From NCBI GenBank assembly GCA_963921825.1, contig OY997592.1:56936336-57000335 (forward strand): 64,000 nucleotides of DNA. Direction: 5' to 3'. Source of the DNA: Erodium maritimum. Lineage: Eukaryota > Streptophyta > Magnoliopsida > Geraniales > Geraniaceae. The notes below the pieces were generated by a model, which was not told the origin of the DNA, did no database searches, and saw only the letters and a program-made list of their open reading frames with translations. The translations under genes were made by a program, and so were the position numbers. Every line of letters begins with the position of its first letter. The stretch's first letter is position 1. This document shows, piece by piece, positions 12,701 through 25,079 of the stretch.

Positions 12701-15700
12701 TGTGCTGTCCTACGACATCTTTGTGTGTCTTGTTGTGTGCCTTATTCTCTTTGGTTGTCTGTGTGCATCTTTGTAAATGCGTTTGTTTTTGTAACGGGGA
12801 AGTGCCTAAGGGCGTTGTTTTTTGTTTTACTATGTTTAGGGCGTGTCTGCGGTGTGGGCCGTGCGGGTTGTCTGGCTTTGTACCTTGGATTAAGTGTGAC
12901 TTTGGTCTTGTGAGAGTGTTTGGTGACTCGAGATGTTGTTGTACCTGATTCCTATGTTGCAGTGCAAGTTCGCACGTGTGGTCGGTTGTGAGATAAATGT
13001 ATACGTGGTTCACTGAGAATTGTTAGGTGATGGGGTGTCAAGAGCCAGTTGTGGAAAGTGGTATGAGTTCGGTTCGTTTTGAGTTTGCGTTACGGGTTGT
13101 GGCTGATGGAAGGATAAGTGTGTCTTGGAGTAATTGTTTAACTTGTTTCTTATAGTTGTGCTTTACTAGTATGCCCTAATTGGACAGTTACCCGTGGTGA
13201 TGAGCTGTGGTTTAGAACCTTAACTACATTTCCTACTGAGCGTAAGCTCACCCCCCTTACTTTGTGGTGTTTTAGGTTTCGAGCGGGAATTGTACTAGCA
13301 GGATTCTCGGAGCTAGGGAGCTGACGGGGATTCAGGCTAGTGTCTAGAGACGTACCTTTAATTGTGGAATTATGTTACCGTTGTTTTTACCGAGCTGTGA
13401 CTCGCGACGTTGTTGAAAGTTTTAAACTACTATTTGAGACTGTTTTGGCTTTACTTTCCTTTAAATTTATTATCGTTTTAGTTCACGTCTCGAATTCGGT
13501 GAAAACCGGATTTGGGGCGTGACATAGGATCTTTTGGAGGGATATGATACATAATTAGAGTAGGAGAGGTAGATTCATATAAGAGATTCCTCTCAGAGGA
13601 GGATCCCTGATTATCATCAGGGAAGAAACTAATTCAAGATTTGAGAAGAATGGAATGGATGCTTATACATGGAAATGAAACATTGACGAGAACATATTAA
13701 GTTCCCATAAGGTGACATGCCTAGAGATGCGAAGACGTTTGGTTGTACGATCCCAAAATATATACCCTTTAAGCTAAATCCCATATACTATGAAGCAACG
13801 AAGGCGATTACGTGGCTCTAGTTTGGTACGTTCATGTGAATCAAATACCCGAAGAAGGTTATAGGAAGGTGAACGAACATAAAAAAAATGATAAGGAGTT
13901 TTGCTACCTATAACCGAAGATGGGAGTCTATTAATAGTGTAGACAGTCGTGAGGGTAGTTGTACCCCAAAAGCATTCATGACAATTCGTATAGATCGCCA
14001 AAGTTCGAACGGTGTCAAGGATGAGGCAATGCTTGCGTTCAGCTCTACCACTTTTTTTAGATGTACTATGACAAGATCTTTCCATAATGGTGTCATTCGT
14101 GGCAAGAAGATCAAGAAAATAAGTTCATGTGTACTATATGTCGTTGTTAGTACAAAAAGTTTTAATAACTTTTGAGAACTGAGTTTAAACCATACTAGAG
14201 AATTTAGAATAAACACTTATTGATTAGGTTTATGATTAATTAAATAAATCCATTTAGATCGAGTGTGACCATAAAAAATGACAAAATAAAGTGCACCATC
14301 TATTGTGGGGTTGGAGACGGAGCTCATAAGTTATAGAGAATGAGATCGAATGGTGCAGAGGAAATAGTCATTAGTAGGAAAAAGGAAGTGTGTGATGTTT
14401 TCCAAGTTTACAAGACACAGATTCACCAAATTTATTGGAAACAGAACCAAGAAAACCGATGGAAATTAGATAATTTAAATGTTAGGATGAGACATGTCCT
14501 ATACATGAATGGCATAGATCAGTAGAGACCATGAAACCACATTTATTTGAGTATCTTGATAAGGGAATTTGTAGATAGGTGATCTCAAACATGCAATTTA
14601 ACTTATGGCATGTTGCATAAATTCTTCCCATCATTAAATCTTGCACGGAAATAGAAGTAGAACGACCAAAAAAGTTAACATCAAAGCCTAAATCACACAG
14701 TTTTCCTATTGAGATATGATTGAGAGACAATGTGAGAACAAGGAGGGTTTGTGGCAATAATTATTGTGAAGTAGATACAGTACCCGAGTAAGAGGCACAC
14801 AATATAGAGTAATAAAAAATATGAATGGGGGTGAGTTTGTGATTGATGTAGTGTTGGAAAATAACGACGATTGTGGACTCATGTGACTGAAACAAGGAGA
14901 GTTGAAGTGCCATAAAGATGACATACCTGACGCTATAGAAGGAAGGGAGGGAATACCAGCTTGGGCCTTGTTTAGTGGGTGTTTGATAGTCTGGTCAATT
15001 TCGCTGAGGAGAGATGCCATATTTAGATAATAATCGTGTGCATTAGAGGAGTCTGAAGAGAAAACAACAGTAAAATTTGATTTGGGTAGAGGCACGAAGT
15101 TTCGAAGACCTCACTGATAGGAACCATGAGATCTGGGCTTATAAGACCCTTGTGAATATGCGACTAATTAGGTCGAGTAGGATATTCTCTGATGAAGTGA
15201 CCGTCCTCATGACAACATCTAACAACAGTAGGGCGATGAGATGTCATTCTAGCAAAGCGAGTTCCCTCAGAGAGTATATCAGACACCATATGTTCTGAAG
15301 CGGGAAATAGGTCTTAATGTAGTAACAAACTTTTACCAGGCTTGAACTCAGAGCGGAGGGCCATTGTGAACAACATAACCCAAAGACGATCCTGATATTT
15401 GGAAAAAAGAACGGTATCCTTGAGATTCTCCCACTTTGGTTTTGAGACGGTAAGTTGATCCGAAATAACCTTCATATTAGAAAGAAAATGATAAATGGAT
15501 TGTTTAGTCTCTTGCTTCATTTGGTGAAGACGACTCATTAACTGATATTGATTGGAAACATAAATGGTAGAGCAGAACTTCGCAAGAAAGTCTCAAACTT
15601 TCTTTTCCATGTTGAAGGAACCAACATGAGCTTTAACAGAAGTGGTGCAAGTGTTTCAGAACTATGTGAGAATCTTGTGATCCTTGTTGTCCCATATTTC

Positions 15701-15762
15701 AAAAGGTTCATTGAAATTATCTTCTTCATCATCGTCCACTCAAACTAAAATTGGACATTTCA
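9790..15762 (-). mobile_element. Decayed Copia (Ty1) element, antisense, split by a solo Ty3 LTR
   Basis: On the minus strand the right part (13530-15740) shows, from right to left, a Copia gag (UBN2-like), a GAG-pre-integrase region and integrase with an INRLPSS motif near 13900. The left part (9830-10624) shows RT, including FLNGDL and the catalytic YVDD near 9965. The two parts are separated only by the solo LTR at 10630-13524 and join directly at its duplicated target site. The order gag, integrase, RT identifies Copia. RNase H and this element's own LTRs are not recognised. It is thoroughly broken, with many stops and frame changes, so it is old, older than the inserted LTR. Confidence 0.8.
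10630..13524 (+). mobile_element. Solo LTR of a Ty3 element (2895 bp), inserted in the Copia fossil
   Basis: Starts TGTAAAGCCC and ends GGGGCGTGACA, proper TG...CA termini. It is flanked by a perfect 5-bp target-site duplication, TAGGA, at 10625-10629 and 13525-13529. It belongs to the same broad family as the LTRs at 1-1668 and 18433-21290 but lies in the opposite orientation. Internal structure includes a GC-rich part (10740-11520) and two tandem duplications (about 11820-11950 and 12355-12580, the latter with a unit of about 116 bp). No internal domain remains, so the element was reduced by recombination between its LTRs. Open frames inside it are not genes. Confidence 0.9.
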
Positions 15763-15799
15763 TGTGCCGTTAAAATATAACAGTAATGGGTATAGAAAT

Positions 15800-17487
15800 T
15801 GTTGGGTCTCGAGGTAGGGTTGGAGATGAACCAACTCGCAGCGGAAAATCAATGAAAACCAAGAGACGATTAAAACCATGAAACAACTAACAAAGAATGG
15901 ATTCACAAGAGAAAAATTCAGCACTAGTTCTTACCAAAACAAGAACACCGGTTAACGAATGATTGGCTTGAGTCTCCAAGACGCCTACGTATCCACATGG
16001 GAATCAAAGCCACGTAGTTCTTCTCTTTGAGGACTCAAGAACACAAAAATGGAGGTGGAAACTAGCCAAACCCGAAATGGCCATGGAAGAGGGAGAGAAA
16101 ATGTGTTTCCTATTCTTGTCTTGTGTTTGTTATGTTGAAAAAAGATGACTTAAACATAACAAAACCCATACTTGTCCAACTAAAGGCATGGGACAAGTAT
16201 GGTGTCAAGTAAGGTGTAAATAGGACAAAGTATGGCAAGACAAGATTGGGTTAGGTGGTGAATCACCAACACCTTAATCCTTGTCTTGCTTACTTAGTAC
16301 TAATTAATCAAGACTTGATTAATTAGTTTTATGGGCCTTGGTTGCATGGGCCTTTCATGGGCCTCTTGGAACATGGCCCGTGACCATTTCTAACGAGGTC
16401 CCGTGATTCGCTCATCGCCTCCAAGCCTTCCATACCGGAAATGTCCAACATTATCCGACGCGATCAATCCCAAGACTCCAAGCCTTGTCTCGATCCGTAA
16501 AGTCCTATTCACGTACGGGCACATGACCCAAAACCCAGTTTTGGTCATGTCCCGAGACAACTCCCTTTTGGCCATTCTCCATAAATGTGTCAATGAGTTT
16601 CATCCTCCGGTGTGACCCTTAGGTTTATGCATGTCAATAGATCAACGTAAAATCCCATTTTACTTGATCCTATTTAAGTGGCAACTAACGAGACTTTAGT
16701 ATTGCCTGACACTACATAACGAATCGACCCTGTCGATTCTAACCTTTCCGTCGTCCCTGTCATTATCCTTTTATCTCCGATATCCTGATTGAGATAAGGC
16801 ATAGAGTCGTCATCCTTATTATTCTCAATCATCGTTCCTTGATATGTGAGATGACTGAAGATATGATACCCAGTATCATGTGCATGGCCATGCTATTCTT
16901 CCAGTCACTCTCGATCAAGTGGCCGAGAACCGATATCTTTCCCATACCTTAGTATGAGGGATAAATCCCTTAGCCGTCTTTCGTGTCACTCATGTAGCCC
17001 GTCCCCAAGCCAATCCTGGTCGTTATGGAAGCCCTGTTACGGACAACGTTAGGCTCAGGTCAAACTCAGTTGTTGACTACATAGCGATCACAAAGACTCC
17101 TTGGTCTAAGGATACATGACAAGCTACAACACTGAATATGTTCATGACTTAATCTATGGCACATATTCAGGGCGGGTCGTCCAATATCATGTCCCACATG
17201 ATATCTATGATCAGACTCCGGAATCCCATTCCAATGACTAACAGAACGTAAGCCATAAAGAGCCATCTTTCATACTAGTCGCTTCTAGTGAAGCTTTGTT
17301 GACTAGGGACCCATCGAGTGTGATCTATCTCGATCTATGGTTCTATTCGCATGGTGGGCATAGATCAGAGCACACATCGATATATTACTCCAACACATAA
17401 GTAATATAAAGCCGCTTTAATTTTATTGCTAACGATGATATATACATTTGGACATTTAGGATTGAACTACAGGCACTAAGACTAACA
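15800..17487 (-). mobile_element. Solo LTR, Copia-type (1688 bp)
   Basis: Starts TGTTGGGTCTCG and ends GACTAACA. It is flanked by a perfect 5-bp duplication, GAAAT, at 15795-15799 and 17488-17492. The length and TGTTRG...CCCAACA ends (minus-strand reading) fit a plant Copia LTR, and the orientation is inferred from that. No gag or pol is attached. It sits at the gag end of the older Copia fossil. Confidence 0.85.
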
Positions 17488-17492
17488 GAAAT

Positions 17493-18427
17493 GTCTATCC
17501 TATCTATATCATAAAAAAACGCAAAAGAAAATTTATAAAATTCTATCAGATGCGTGGAATTCGTGCACACTTGAATGCAGTTAGGTTTGGCTAGAGCAAG
17601 TACTTCACGCCTACGTGTCTACGACTGAGGTTTGTGTTTTGTGTGCCTCACCTATAGAGAAGACAATAATGTGTTTTGACCTTAATTCTCTTACACCTAC
17701 TCTGCAACAATATTTTGAGATTTCAACTCTCTAACAAGGTTTTCTAATAAGCTTAATACGTAGAAACAAAACATTGAAGGCAGAGAAGGAACTTGAACGA
17801 ATTTTTTTGATCGACAAAGATAGTAGTCCCACAAAGGTGACCAGACAGAGCAACAGACAGAATGGCTAAGGTGGTCTGGCAGAGTAATTGACGGCATGGT
17901 GATGACACGTGGCGGGGTGACACACCAATCACTAAGGAGTATCAATTGATTTGATAATCCGAAAATGACGTCATCTTGACGAAACCCAGGGCGACGTATG
18001 TCTGCTCACGATAGCTGGACCACCACTAACTATGTGTGATCAATTGATTTTATCTCCCTGGAAATGGTGTTATCTTAATGTGAACTCAGCCATGCCACTG
18101 ATTTAAAGGAATGATAGATTGACTGGAAAACTGCAATCGTTATCTCACCCTCGTCAATGGTTTACGCATCGGTGGTGAGTCATCTTGGCGATACTTGTAA
18201 TGTCAAGTCATATCATGAGAGTAATAACACGGTCAACCCCCAGATATGATTTTTCCTTTAAACAATAAGATCAGTTACGAAGACTTGTTACGTCAAGAAA
18301 GATTATACCTTGCTAAAAATTGTCATGCTTAAAACTAGACTCATATACATACGCACATGTGCATGACTGCTTGTAAGTTTAGTATGGTTTTACAATAAAG
18401 TATCAGTCAATCACATAAGGTAACGCT
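17493..18427. other. Stretch without recognised gene
   Basis: Probably the 5' untranslated part or flank of the old Copia fossil. I see no coding sequence, no LTR terminus and no clear repeat. Confidence 0.4.
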
Positions 18428-18432
18428 GAGTA

Positions 18433-21290
18433 TGTCACGCCCCAAATCCGGTATTGACCGGATCGAGACGTGACTTGAAGTTAAAACAAAATATAATAAT
18501 AAAAGCATCTCAAATTGAATATAATCCTCCAAGTTTAGTTTCCATCAAATATCTCAAGTAAAAGTTCCATAATAAATTCTTTAAACATAAGGTTCGTAAA
18601 CAAAATAGGATCATAAACGTCTCTAAAGACAAAGCACCCGGACCCACAGAAGCTCCCGAGCCTCGGGTCCACTACTCAACAAGCACGCCTGTAAAAACAG
18701 TCAGTAAACAAATAGGGGTGAGCTTACGCTTAGTAGGGAAAATAGATAAACAGTTTAACCTCCAATTTAGTAATAGACTAGCTTTAGCATGACAATACAT
18801 ATTGCAATTAATGCTTTTAATCAAAATGATGTTATAACATAGGCAATATAAGAAAAATAACGCATTCTTAAGGATAACGGTCTTTAAGTTTGCTAAATAG
18901 AAATCTCCAATTTCGTTGGAGTCTCAGTGGCACGAAAACTAGGAAGGTGTTGAAATACGGGAATAAAACGGGTATTTAACGCTTTCAAACAGTCAGTAAC
19001 AATCTTAGAAAATAAAGTAAACAATGCATTTATTAACAATCAATAGAAGATAGAGCGTTTAAGTAATGTCGTGGGACATGAAGTCGCCACCCTCCGATCC
19101 ACATTACTCTTTGTGTCATGTCGGATCCCATACTCCGATCCACAAGAGTATTCGTGTCATATCAGATTTTCCCAAGGTCCAGAGGAGGCACATACATCGG
19201 GCTACCGGTAACAATCCCTGAGGGACGCTTATCGTCGGGATTCTCGGAAATGCCCCCAAAGGACCATATGCCATAGGGAACCAAGGTAATGCTCCCGCGG
19301 GACGCATACACTCGAGTGAGTCAATGAGTAACCATTCCCCGCAGGGTAAACCATCCATATCCCGCAGGATTAACCAATCAATGCCCCGCAGGGTCAACAA
19401 TCACACGCCATACCGGAAACGCACATCGGCCTAGACGTCTTCCCGGTAACGCACATCGGGAGTATAATCAATGCCCCGTAGGGTCCGTAACCAATATTCC
19501 GCAGGATCAACCAATAAATGCCCCGTAGGGTGCTCTAATCAATATCCCGCGGGGTATTCATACTCACATTCACACTTACCATCATACTTACCAACCACGT
19601 TCCACCGGTCCATCGATCACCTGATCGTACCATTTGGCACAATCAGTCATACTCGATCATCCGTTCAATCATCAATCACTCAAGCATTCAATCAATCATT
19701 CAAGCATTCAATCAATCATTCAATTTATCTAGTTTCGTTAGACCCTTAATTTATCTTAGACTAAGCAAACAAAGCATGTGAGGCAAACACAACTAATCCG
19801 AGGGCTCAACAGGGCCGCTCTACCAGTAAAGCAATTCCCAAGTATTGAAAGCGAGTTCCACTAGTTATTCACATCCTAATCATGCATACTAGACACGTCC
19901 GGTTATTAATAATTGAAAGACGATTATTCTAGTTATTCGCATCCTATATGCAATTCTAGGACCTTTCCGATTTTATTAACCTAATAGGCATACTAGTATT
20001 GATATACACGAGGAGTTAGTACTTTCCCTACCTTGTGGTCTTCCTACGAACAAATACACCTATGAACAGCTGTCCGGCCATCTTCCTCTCCGTCTTCACT
20101 CGGGTCCAAGCCCAAGTTCTCGGGCGAAGTCCAGTCTGGGTTTGACAATTAAAATGTCCAATCAATACCGGTAATTGTCAAAAGGTCCTCTGATTTATCC
20201 AAATTTGTCCTTTAATTGTCCAAATTAAATTAATTAAACAATTAGTTAACCTGATTTTAAAATGGTTTTCTTTAAAACTGCGTTGACCCAGATGCGAGCC
20301 CGAACCCGGTACAGACCCGCATCCAAGTCTGACCCGGACCCAAACCCAGCTCAAGACCCGATCCTTAGATCCAGCCCGAGCCCGAGGCCCAACCTAATCT
20401 GGCCCAATGCCCGGACCAGAGCTAAGGCCCAGCCCAAGCTCGGTGTCGTCCTAGGCCCAAGCCCAGCTCCGCTCAAGGCCGGCGAGGTGTCTAGGGTTCC
20501 GATGGTCTTCCGGCACGGCGGCGGCGGCGGTGGCGCTCGAGGGCGGTTCTAGGCGGCTTGGAGGTGTCAGAAGCTCGAAGAGTGGCGGAGAAGGGTTTCT
20601 GGGGCGAGTTTGGGGCTTCTCCGGCTAGATCTGGAGCGAAGAACTCCGGCGGGTCCCTTCCGGCCAAGCTCGGCCCCAAACTTGCCTGTCCTTTCTCGAT
20701 TTCCAGAAGAAAAAGGGAATGAAAGACGGATCGATATTGAATGAGGTCTCACCGTTTTGTTTCGTTCGATTCTGGCGAGGTAGAGTTCGAGGTGTAGACG
20801 GCGGCGAGGATCGATTTGAGGGAGAGGGAAAAGGACGAGGGGTTTTGGGTGGTCTCTGGTACGGTGGTGTGGAGGTGAAGCTCCGGCGTCGTTTCCGTGA
20901 AGAGGATGAAGTCGGAGATGTCGCCGGCGCGACTGAATCGAGAGAGAGAAAGTGAGAGGTCGAGAACTCGGGATGGAGAAGAACGCGAGAGAGAGAAGGG
21001 TCGGCTGGTCTCGGTTCGCGTGCGCGGATCTGGAGCTGAAGCGACGTGTTTCGCTTTTTATTCGTTAGGGTTCGCGAACTGGGCCGGTGGGCTGGAAGCA
21101 CGAGGGTTGGGCCACAGCAAGGCTCGGCCCAAGCCTGAGTTGTGCTGACCCAAAACCAAATCCCTCTTCTTCCTTTTTTTTTCTTTTTGTTTTTTGATTT
21201 TCTTCTTTTCAAAAATACTCATTTGCAATTTCCTACCCCAACGTTTCGATTTTCAAAATACTACCCTTTCGTAATAAGTGGGGTTTTACA
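18433..21290 (-). mobile_element. Solo LTR of a Ty3 element (2858 bp)
   Basis: Starts TGTCACGCCCC and ends GGGGTTTTACA. It is flanked by a perfect 5-bp duplication, GAGTA, at 18428-18432 and 21291-21295. It lies in the same orientation as the LTR at 1-1668 and shares blocks with it near 19780-20000. It carries minisatellite-like repeats built on CCCCGCAGGGT (about 19310-19560), a run of ATCAATCATTCA repeats (about 19670-19725) and a GC-rich segment (20280-21130). No coding internal region is present. Confidence 0.9.
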
Positions 21291-21295
21291 GAGTA

Positions 21296-22545
21296 AATCA
21301 GTTCAAATGGCTCACCTAGACTAAAGTTATCACTATCCTAATCTAGTTATCTTTCCTATTTACATATTTACAAATGTAGTTCACATGCTAGGTTGTTAGA
21401 GTTGGAAGTGTGTGTGAGCTTCACTAGTTCCTAGAGTGTCCTTAAAAAACTTCTTGAGATGTGCTAAGAAACTCTTATAGGAGTATCCACCATCGATATC
21501 AAGTTCATGTAACAAGTTACATGAACTTCCTTGGATAATATCGTGAGGATCTCTACCATTGTTGATAGTATTCCCCATGTAAATCGTATAAAAGGCAAAC
21601 TTATAAATCCTCTAACTCAGTTCCACTAGAGCCTACTCTCTATATCTTTTCTGAGAGCCCGATTACCAAATTTTATGAAGCATCAAAAGTCCATGATTTC
21701 CACAATCAAGCGGAAATAAATAAAGTTTAAAACTTTAGAGTCGGTCACGCTAAGTGCTATGCACGTCTTTCTTAGATACGGGTTAGAATCACTAACCAAT
21801 TAAAAATAATTTTTCTTTCTTCCTATTTCTTTTTGGATTGTTATACTACGATATTTTTTGCCTGGTGGTAACGGAACATAGTTCCAACTTCAGCTCGAAT
21901 GAAGTAAAATTCAGTCCTTGAGAAACAAACTATGAGGATTTCGGGTTATGCATCAATGGTCGAGATTTCCAGTCCCTTTTGCAATTCGTCATCCCATAAT
22001 GACTACCTAGGGGAGTTAGAAAACAGTTCACAATTTCTTTCGCTGTGGCGGCATTTTTGATGGATGGAGCCTCAACTATTGTATGAGACGATTAAGCGTT
22101 AACCACAAGATTAACCTCAAACATTCCTAGAGTCGCACTTTGCGCTCAGTAGCATTTTCCTTTCAAATGACCCGACCTTCTAACTAGAAAATTGACCGAC
22201 TGGATCATCTAGGTTGGTCATTTACGTTCAACCAAACCGTTTTCTTGAAATTGGATTATAATAAAGCTTTAATATTAAAATCAAATACATACAATTGTGC
22301 TATTAATGACCAAACCACATGAACAACCTTATAATTTTACTTGTGTTTCATTACCGAGTCTAGCCCAGAAATACAAAGATGAAACATTTAGCTCATAAAA
22401 TGAAAATCTAGGTTTGGAGTCTTTTAAAAAACATATCATTTTCATCACACAATGACATATTCAAGTTCAATATCAACACAAAAATCCATATATCCGTAAA
22501 AAATATCAACATGTAGATACAAAAAGTAAGATGGACATTATAGAC
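21296..22545. other. Stretch without recognised gene; 13-bp inverted repeat at 21501-21528
   Basis: Noncoding. It contains a perfect inverted repeat with 13-bp arms (21501-21513 and 21516-21528, core AAGTTCATGTAAC) around a 2-nt spacer. Nothing else supportable. Confidence 0.5.
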
Positions 22546-22672
22546 CTTCTTCTTCTTCTTCTTCTTCTTCTTCTTCTTCTTCTTCTTCTTCTTCTTCTTC
22601 TTCTTCTTCTTCTTCTTCTTCTTCTTCTTCTTCTTCTTCTTCTTCTTCTTCTTCTTCTTCTTCTTCTTCTTT
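22546..22672. repeat. (CTT)n microsatellite, about 42 units
   Basis: Uninterrupted CTT/TTC repeat of 127 bp. The poly-leucine open frame through it is an artefact of the repeat. The perfect purity suggests a young, length-variable locus. Confidence 0.97.
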
Positions 22673-22787
22673 ATGAAGCCTTTAATCTCGACCTATACTT
22701 ACGCTCCAAGTTCCAAGCTTTAAGCGCGACCTACACATATGCTCCAAGCTTCAATCTCTAAGTTTTGACCTACATCTTCTTCTTTTC

Positions 22788-23045
22788 ACCAAGCAAGGGG
22801 CTGAAATTTCAACCCGAGATTCGTATTCCTAGTATGTTTCTTCGTCTCCACCAAGTTAAGGGCTGAAATTTCAACATGAGATTTGTATTCCCAGTATCCT
22901 TCTTCTTCTCCACTAAGCCATGGGCTGAAATTTCAACTTGATATTCGTATTTCAAGTATTGGGATGAAATTTCTACAGCCTGAGATTCGCTATTTACCAA
23001 TGTTGGGATGAAAATTCCCCATCTTGGGATTCATTATTCCTACAA
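22788..23045. repeat. 60-bp minisatellite, 3 copies plus decayed units
   Basis: Three copies of a 60-61-bp unit with the core GGGCTGAAATTTCAAC, from 22788 to about 22962, then two weaker half-units with GGGATGAAATTT. Copy 1 is joined to the region of the CTT tract by CTTCTTCT-rich spacers. Confidence 0.8.
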
Positions 23046-23320
23046 TCAGTATAAAATTTTCCCAACCTGGAAATTTTCATGTTGGAATGATTAGGTGCTA
23101 ACAATGTGCAGGTCCCTCATGACTAGTGACGTGGACACAAAATGAATCACTTATAGATGTTTTTGGCCCATATATCTAAGCTTTTCATTCTTAGTTGGAT
23201 TATATTTGATGCATTTTTCTCCCAACGTGTGCAAGTGCTCCCTCTTCAGGTGTATTCGAGTATTCCGAGCGAAAAGAGAGTCAAATACATGAGAAACCAC
23301 TAAGTAGCCAAACTACGGAA

Positions 23321-23493
23321 AACTTAGACATGGACCACGGTCCAGTCCACGACGAACTGAAACATGAACCATGGTTCAGTACATGACAGACTCCGACATG
23401 GACCATGCTGAAGTCCACGATAAACTCAGACAAGGATCATACTCTAGTCCACGACGGACTCAAACATATACCACGCTCTAAAATGCGGCGGAC
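23321..23493. repeat. 35-bp minisatellite, 5 diverged copies
   Basis: Five diverged copies of a unit of about 35 bp with the core ACATGGACCA and the joint AGTCCACGAC. Noncoding. The flanks (23500-24110) have a TTTAAATAG box and a long leader-like sequence, so this could be inside an unrecognised LTR, but I found no termini. Confidence 0.75.
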
Positions 23494-24588
23494 TAATAGA
23501 CCGACTCAGCCCAAACCATGATGTGTACAAGGGAATATCGTGCGCGACCACCTAGACTTGCAATGTTTTCATACACTTTCGTGCATGGACCCTGTTCCAA
23601 TCTTCCGCGAACCCAAGCATGGTCCGTGCGAGGGACTTTTTTTCTATTGCATTTCGGGGCTTTAAATAGAAAAGGTTAGGTTTATTTTGAGGGGGGTGAG
23701 TTTGAGAGCAAAAATCATATAGTTTGAGAGTCAGGGCTTGAGATTTAGGGAGAGAGAAGTGCATGAGAGCAAGTATTGAAGTAACTTTGAGATTTCATCA
23801 TTGAATTGGTATTTTTGTATCATCTTTACTTTGAAATATGTTTCTCTCTTATTCTTTTTCTTCTTTGTGTTCTTCCTTCTTCTGCATTGATCTAGGATTA
23901 GGGAAAACAATATTAGAAACTAGTTCATCGGGTTCTAGCGTTACTCCATGCAATTTGTGTTTAGGTTAATGTTTTCATGATTTGAAATTAATTCTTTGTC
24001 AAGCTGATCACTTGATAAATGAATAGGTTTTAGATTTTAACAATTCAGAAATGAGAATTGCTAAAAGGACTAAAGATTATACAACTCGGGTTTAAATCTA
24101 GGGTTAAATATCCAAACTTACTCTTAAGTATTGGTCATGAACACTACACTACCCACGTTTTCAAAATGAACACTGCACTACCTAAAGTATTGGTCACACG
24201 ATTTTGTTAGTAAAAATGGACGGAATTTTCCATTCCGTTAGTCATATGACCTCAAGTGTCATATAATGGATGGTAAAATGACATTTTTCTATTGACAATT
24301 AATGCAGCTAAACCTAGATCCATGAAAAGGGGGGATGAAGGGAAACAAAACAGTATGGGAAAAGGAAAGAGATGTTGTGTGTTTAAAATATGTGAGCAAG
24401 AGAGAATTTATAGAAAAAGAATGGGTTAACCATTCGTTTCTCCGGTTGATTACAATTACGCTTGGCCATCAATGTAACAACTTGGCTCAAGATTTTGCGT
24501 CGAATCTATTGCTTCCTCTCATATGTCGTGTTTCGATTCTTAACTCAATGTTTTAGCTACATAGATACTCTTTCTCCCACCATTCGCA
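23494..24588. other. Stretch without recognised gene; possible one-ended MULE-type fragment
   Basis: At 24118-24300 there is a segment with internally repeated AACACTRCACTACC and paired ACGGAATTTTCCATTCCGT. It resembles one terminus of a MULE/MITE, but no partner terminus was found. The remainder is unassigned. Confidence 0.3.
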
Positions 24589-24596
24589 TATAAACT

Positions 24597-24998
24597 AGGG
24601 ATAATTATAATTATTATCCCTGTATATCATCTTAATTTCACGTCCTAACCGTGCTTCACCTTTCGTTTCAATTCCTAACCGTGACTTTTCAAAAAAGTGT
24701 AGATCCTAGCATAAGGGTAACGAAATCCGTCAGGCTTTACGGATGCGTTAGTTCGAGTACCCCAACCTCTAAAATGCACTTGTAAATGCACAAGTTTTTG
24801 GTAGTTTATGAAAATAACGGTCAACCGAGACTTGAAAATGAGATAAAAATGAAGGCTAGGAAATGATGTGAACCTTCACCTTTATGTTAAGATCTACAAT
24901 TTTTTGAAAAAACACGATTAGAAATTGAAACAAAAAATAAAACACGAATAGGACGTGAAATTAAAATTAAATACATGGATAGGAACTATTTTTATCTC
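24597..24998. mobile_element. MITE with long terminal inverted repeats (402 bp)
   Basis: The first and last roughly 120 bp are imperfect reverse complements; shared blocks include AATTTCACGTCCTA and GTAGATCYTARCATAA. The direct repeat TATAAACT flanks it at 24589-24596 and 24999-25006; allowing one mismatch the duplication is 9 bp. Long TIRs and an 8-9-bp duplication suggest a MULE-derived, or less likely hAT-derived, MITE. No coding capacity. Confidence 0.75.
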
Positions 24999-25079
24999 TA
25001 TAAACTATACATGCTCTTAGTCACTTGAAATCTTGAGAAAGCATAACAAGTGCAAGCTTTCACAAAGGTTCAAAATGTT

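Noticed and set aside
12594-12948. Cysteine-rich small open frames
   Set aside because: They lie inside the solo LTR 10630-13524 in GT-rich sequence and overlap in several frames.
22531-22761. Poly-leucine open frame
   Set aside because: It is the translation of the CTT microsatellite and its flank.
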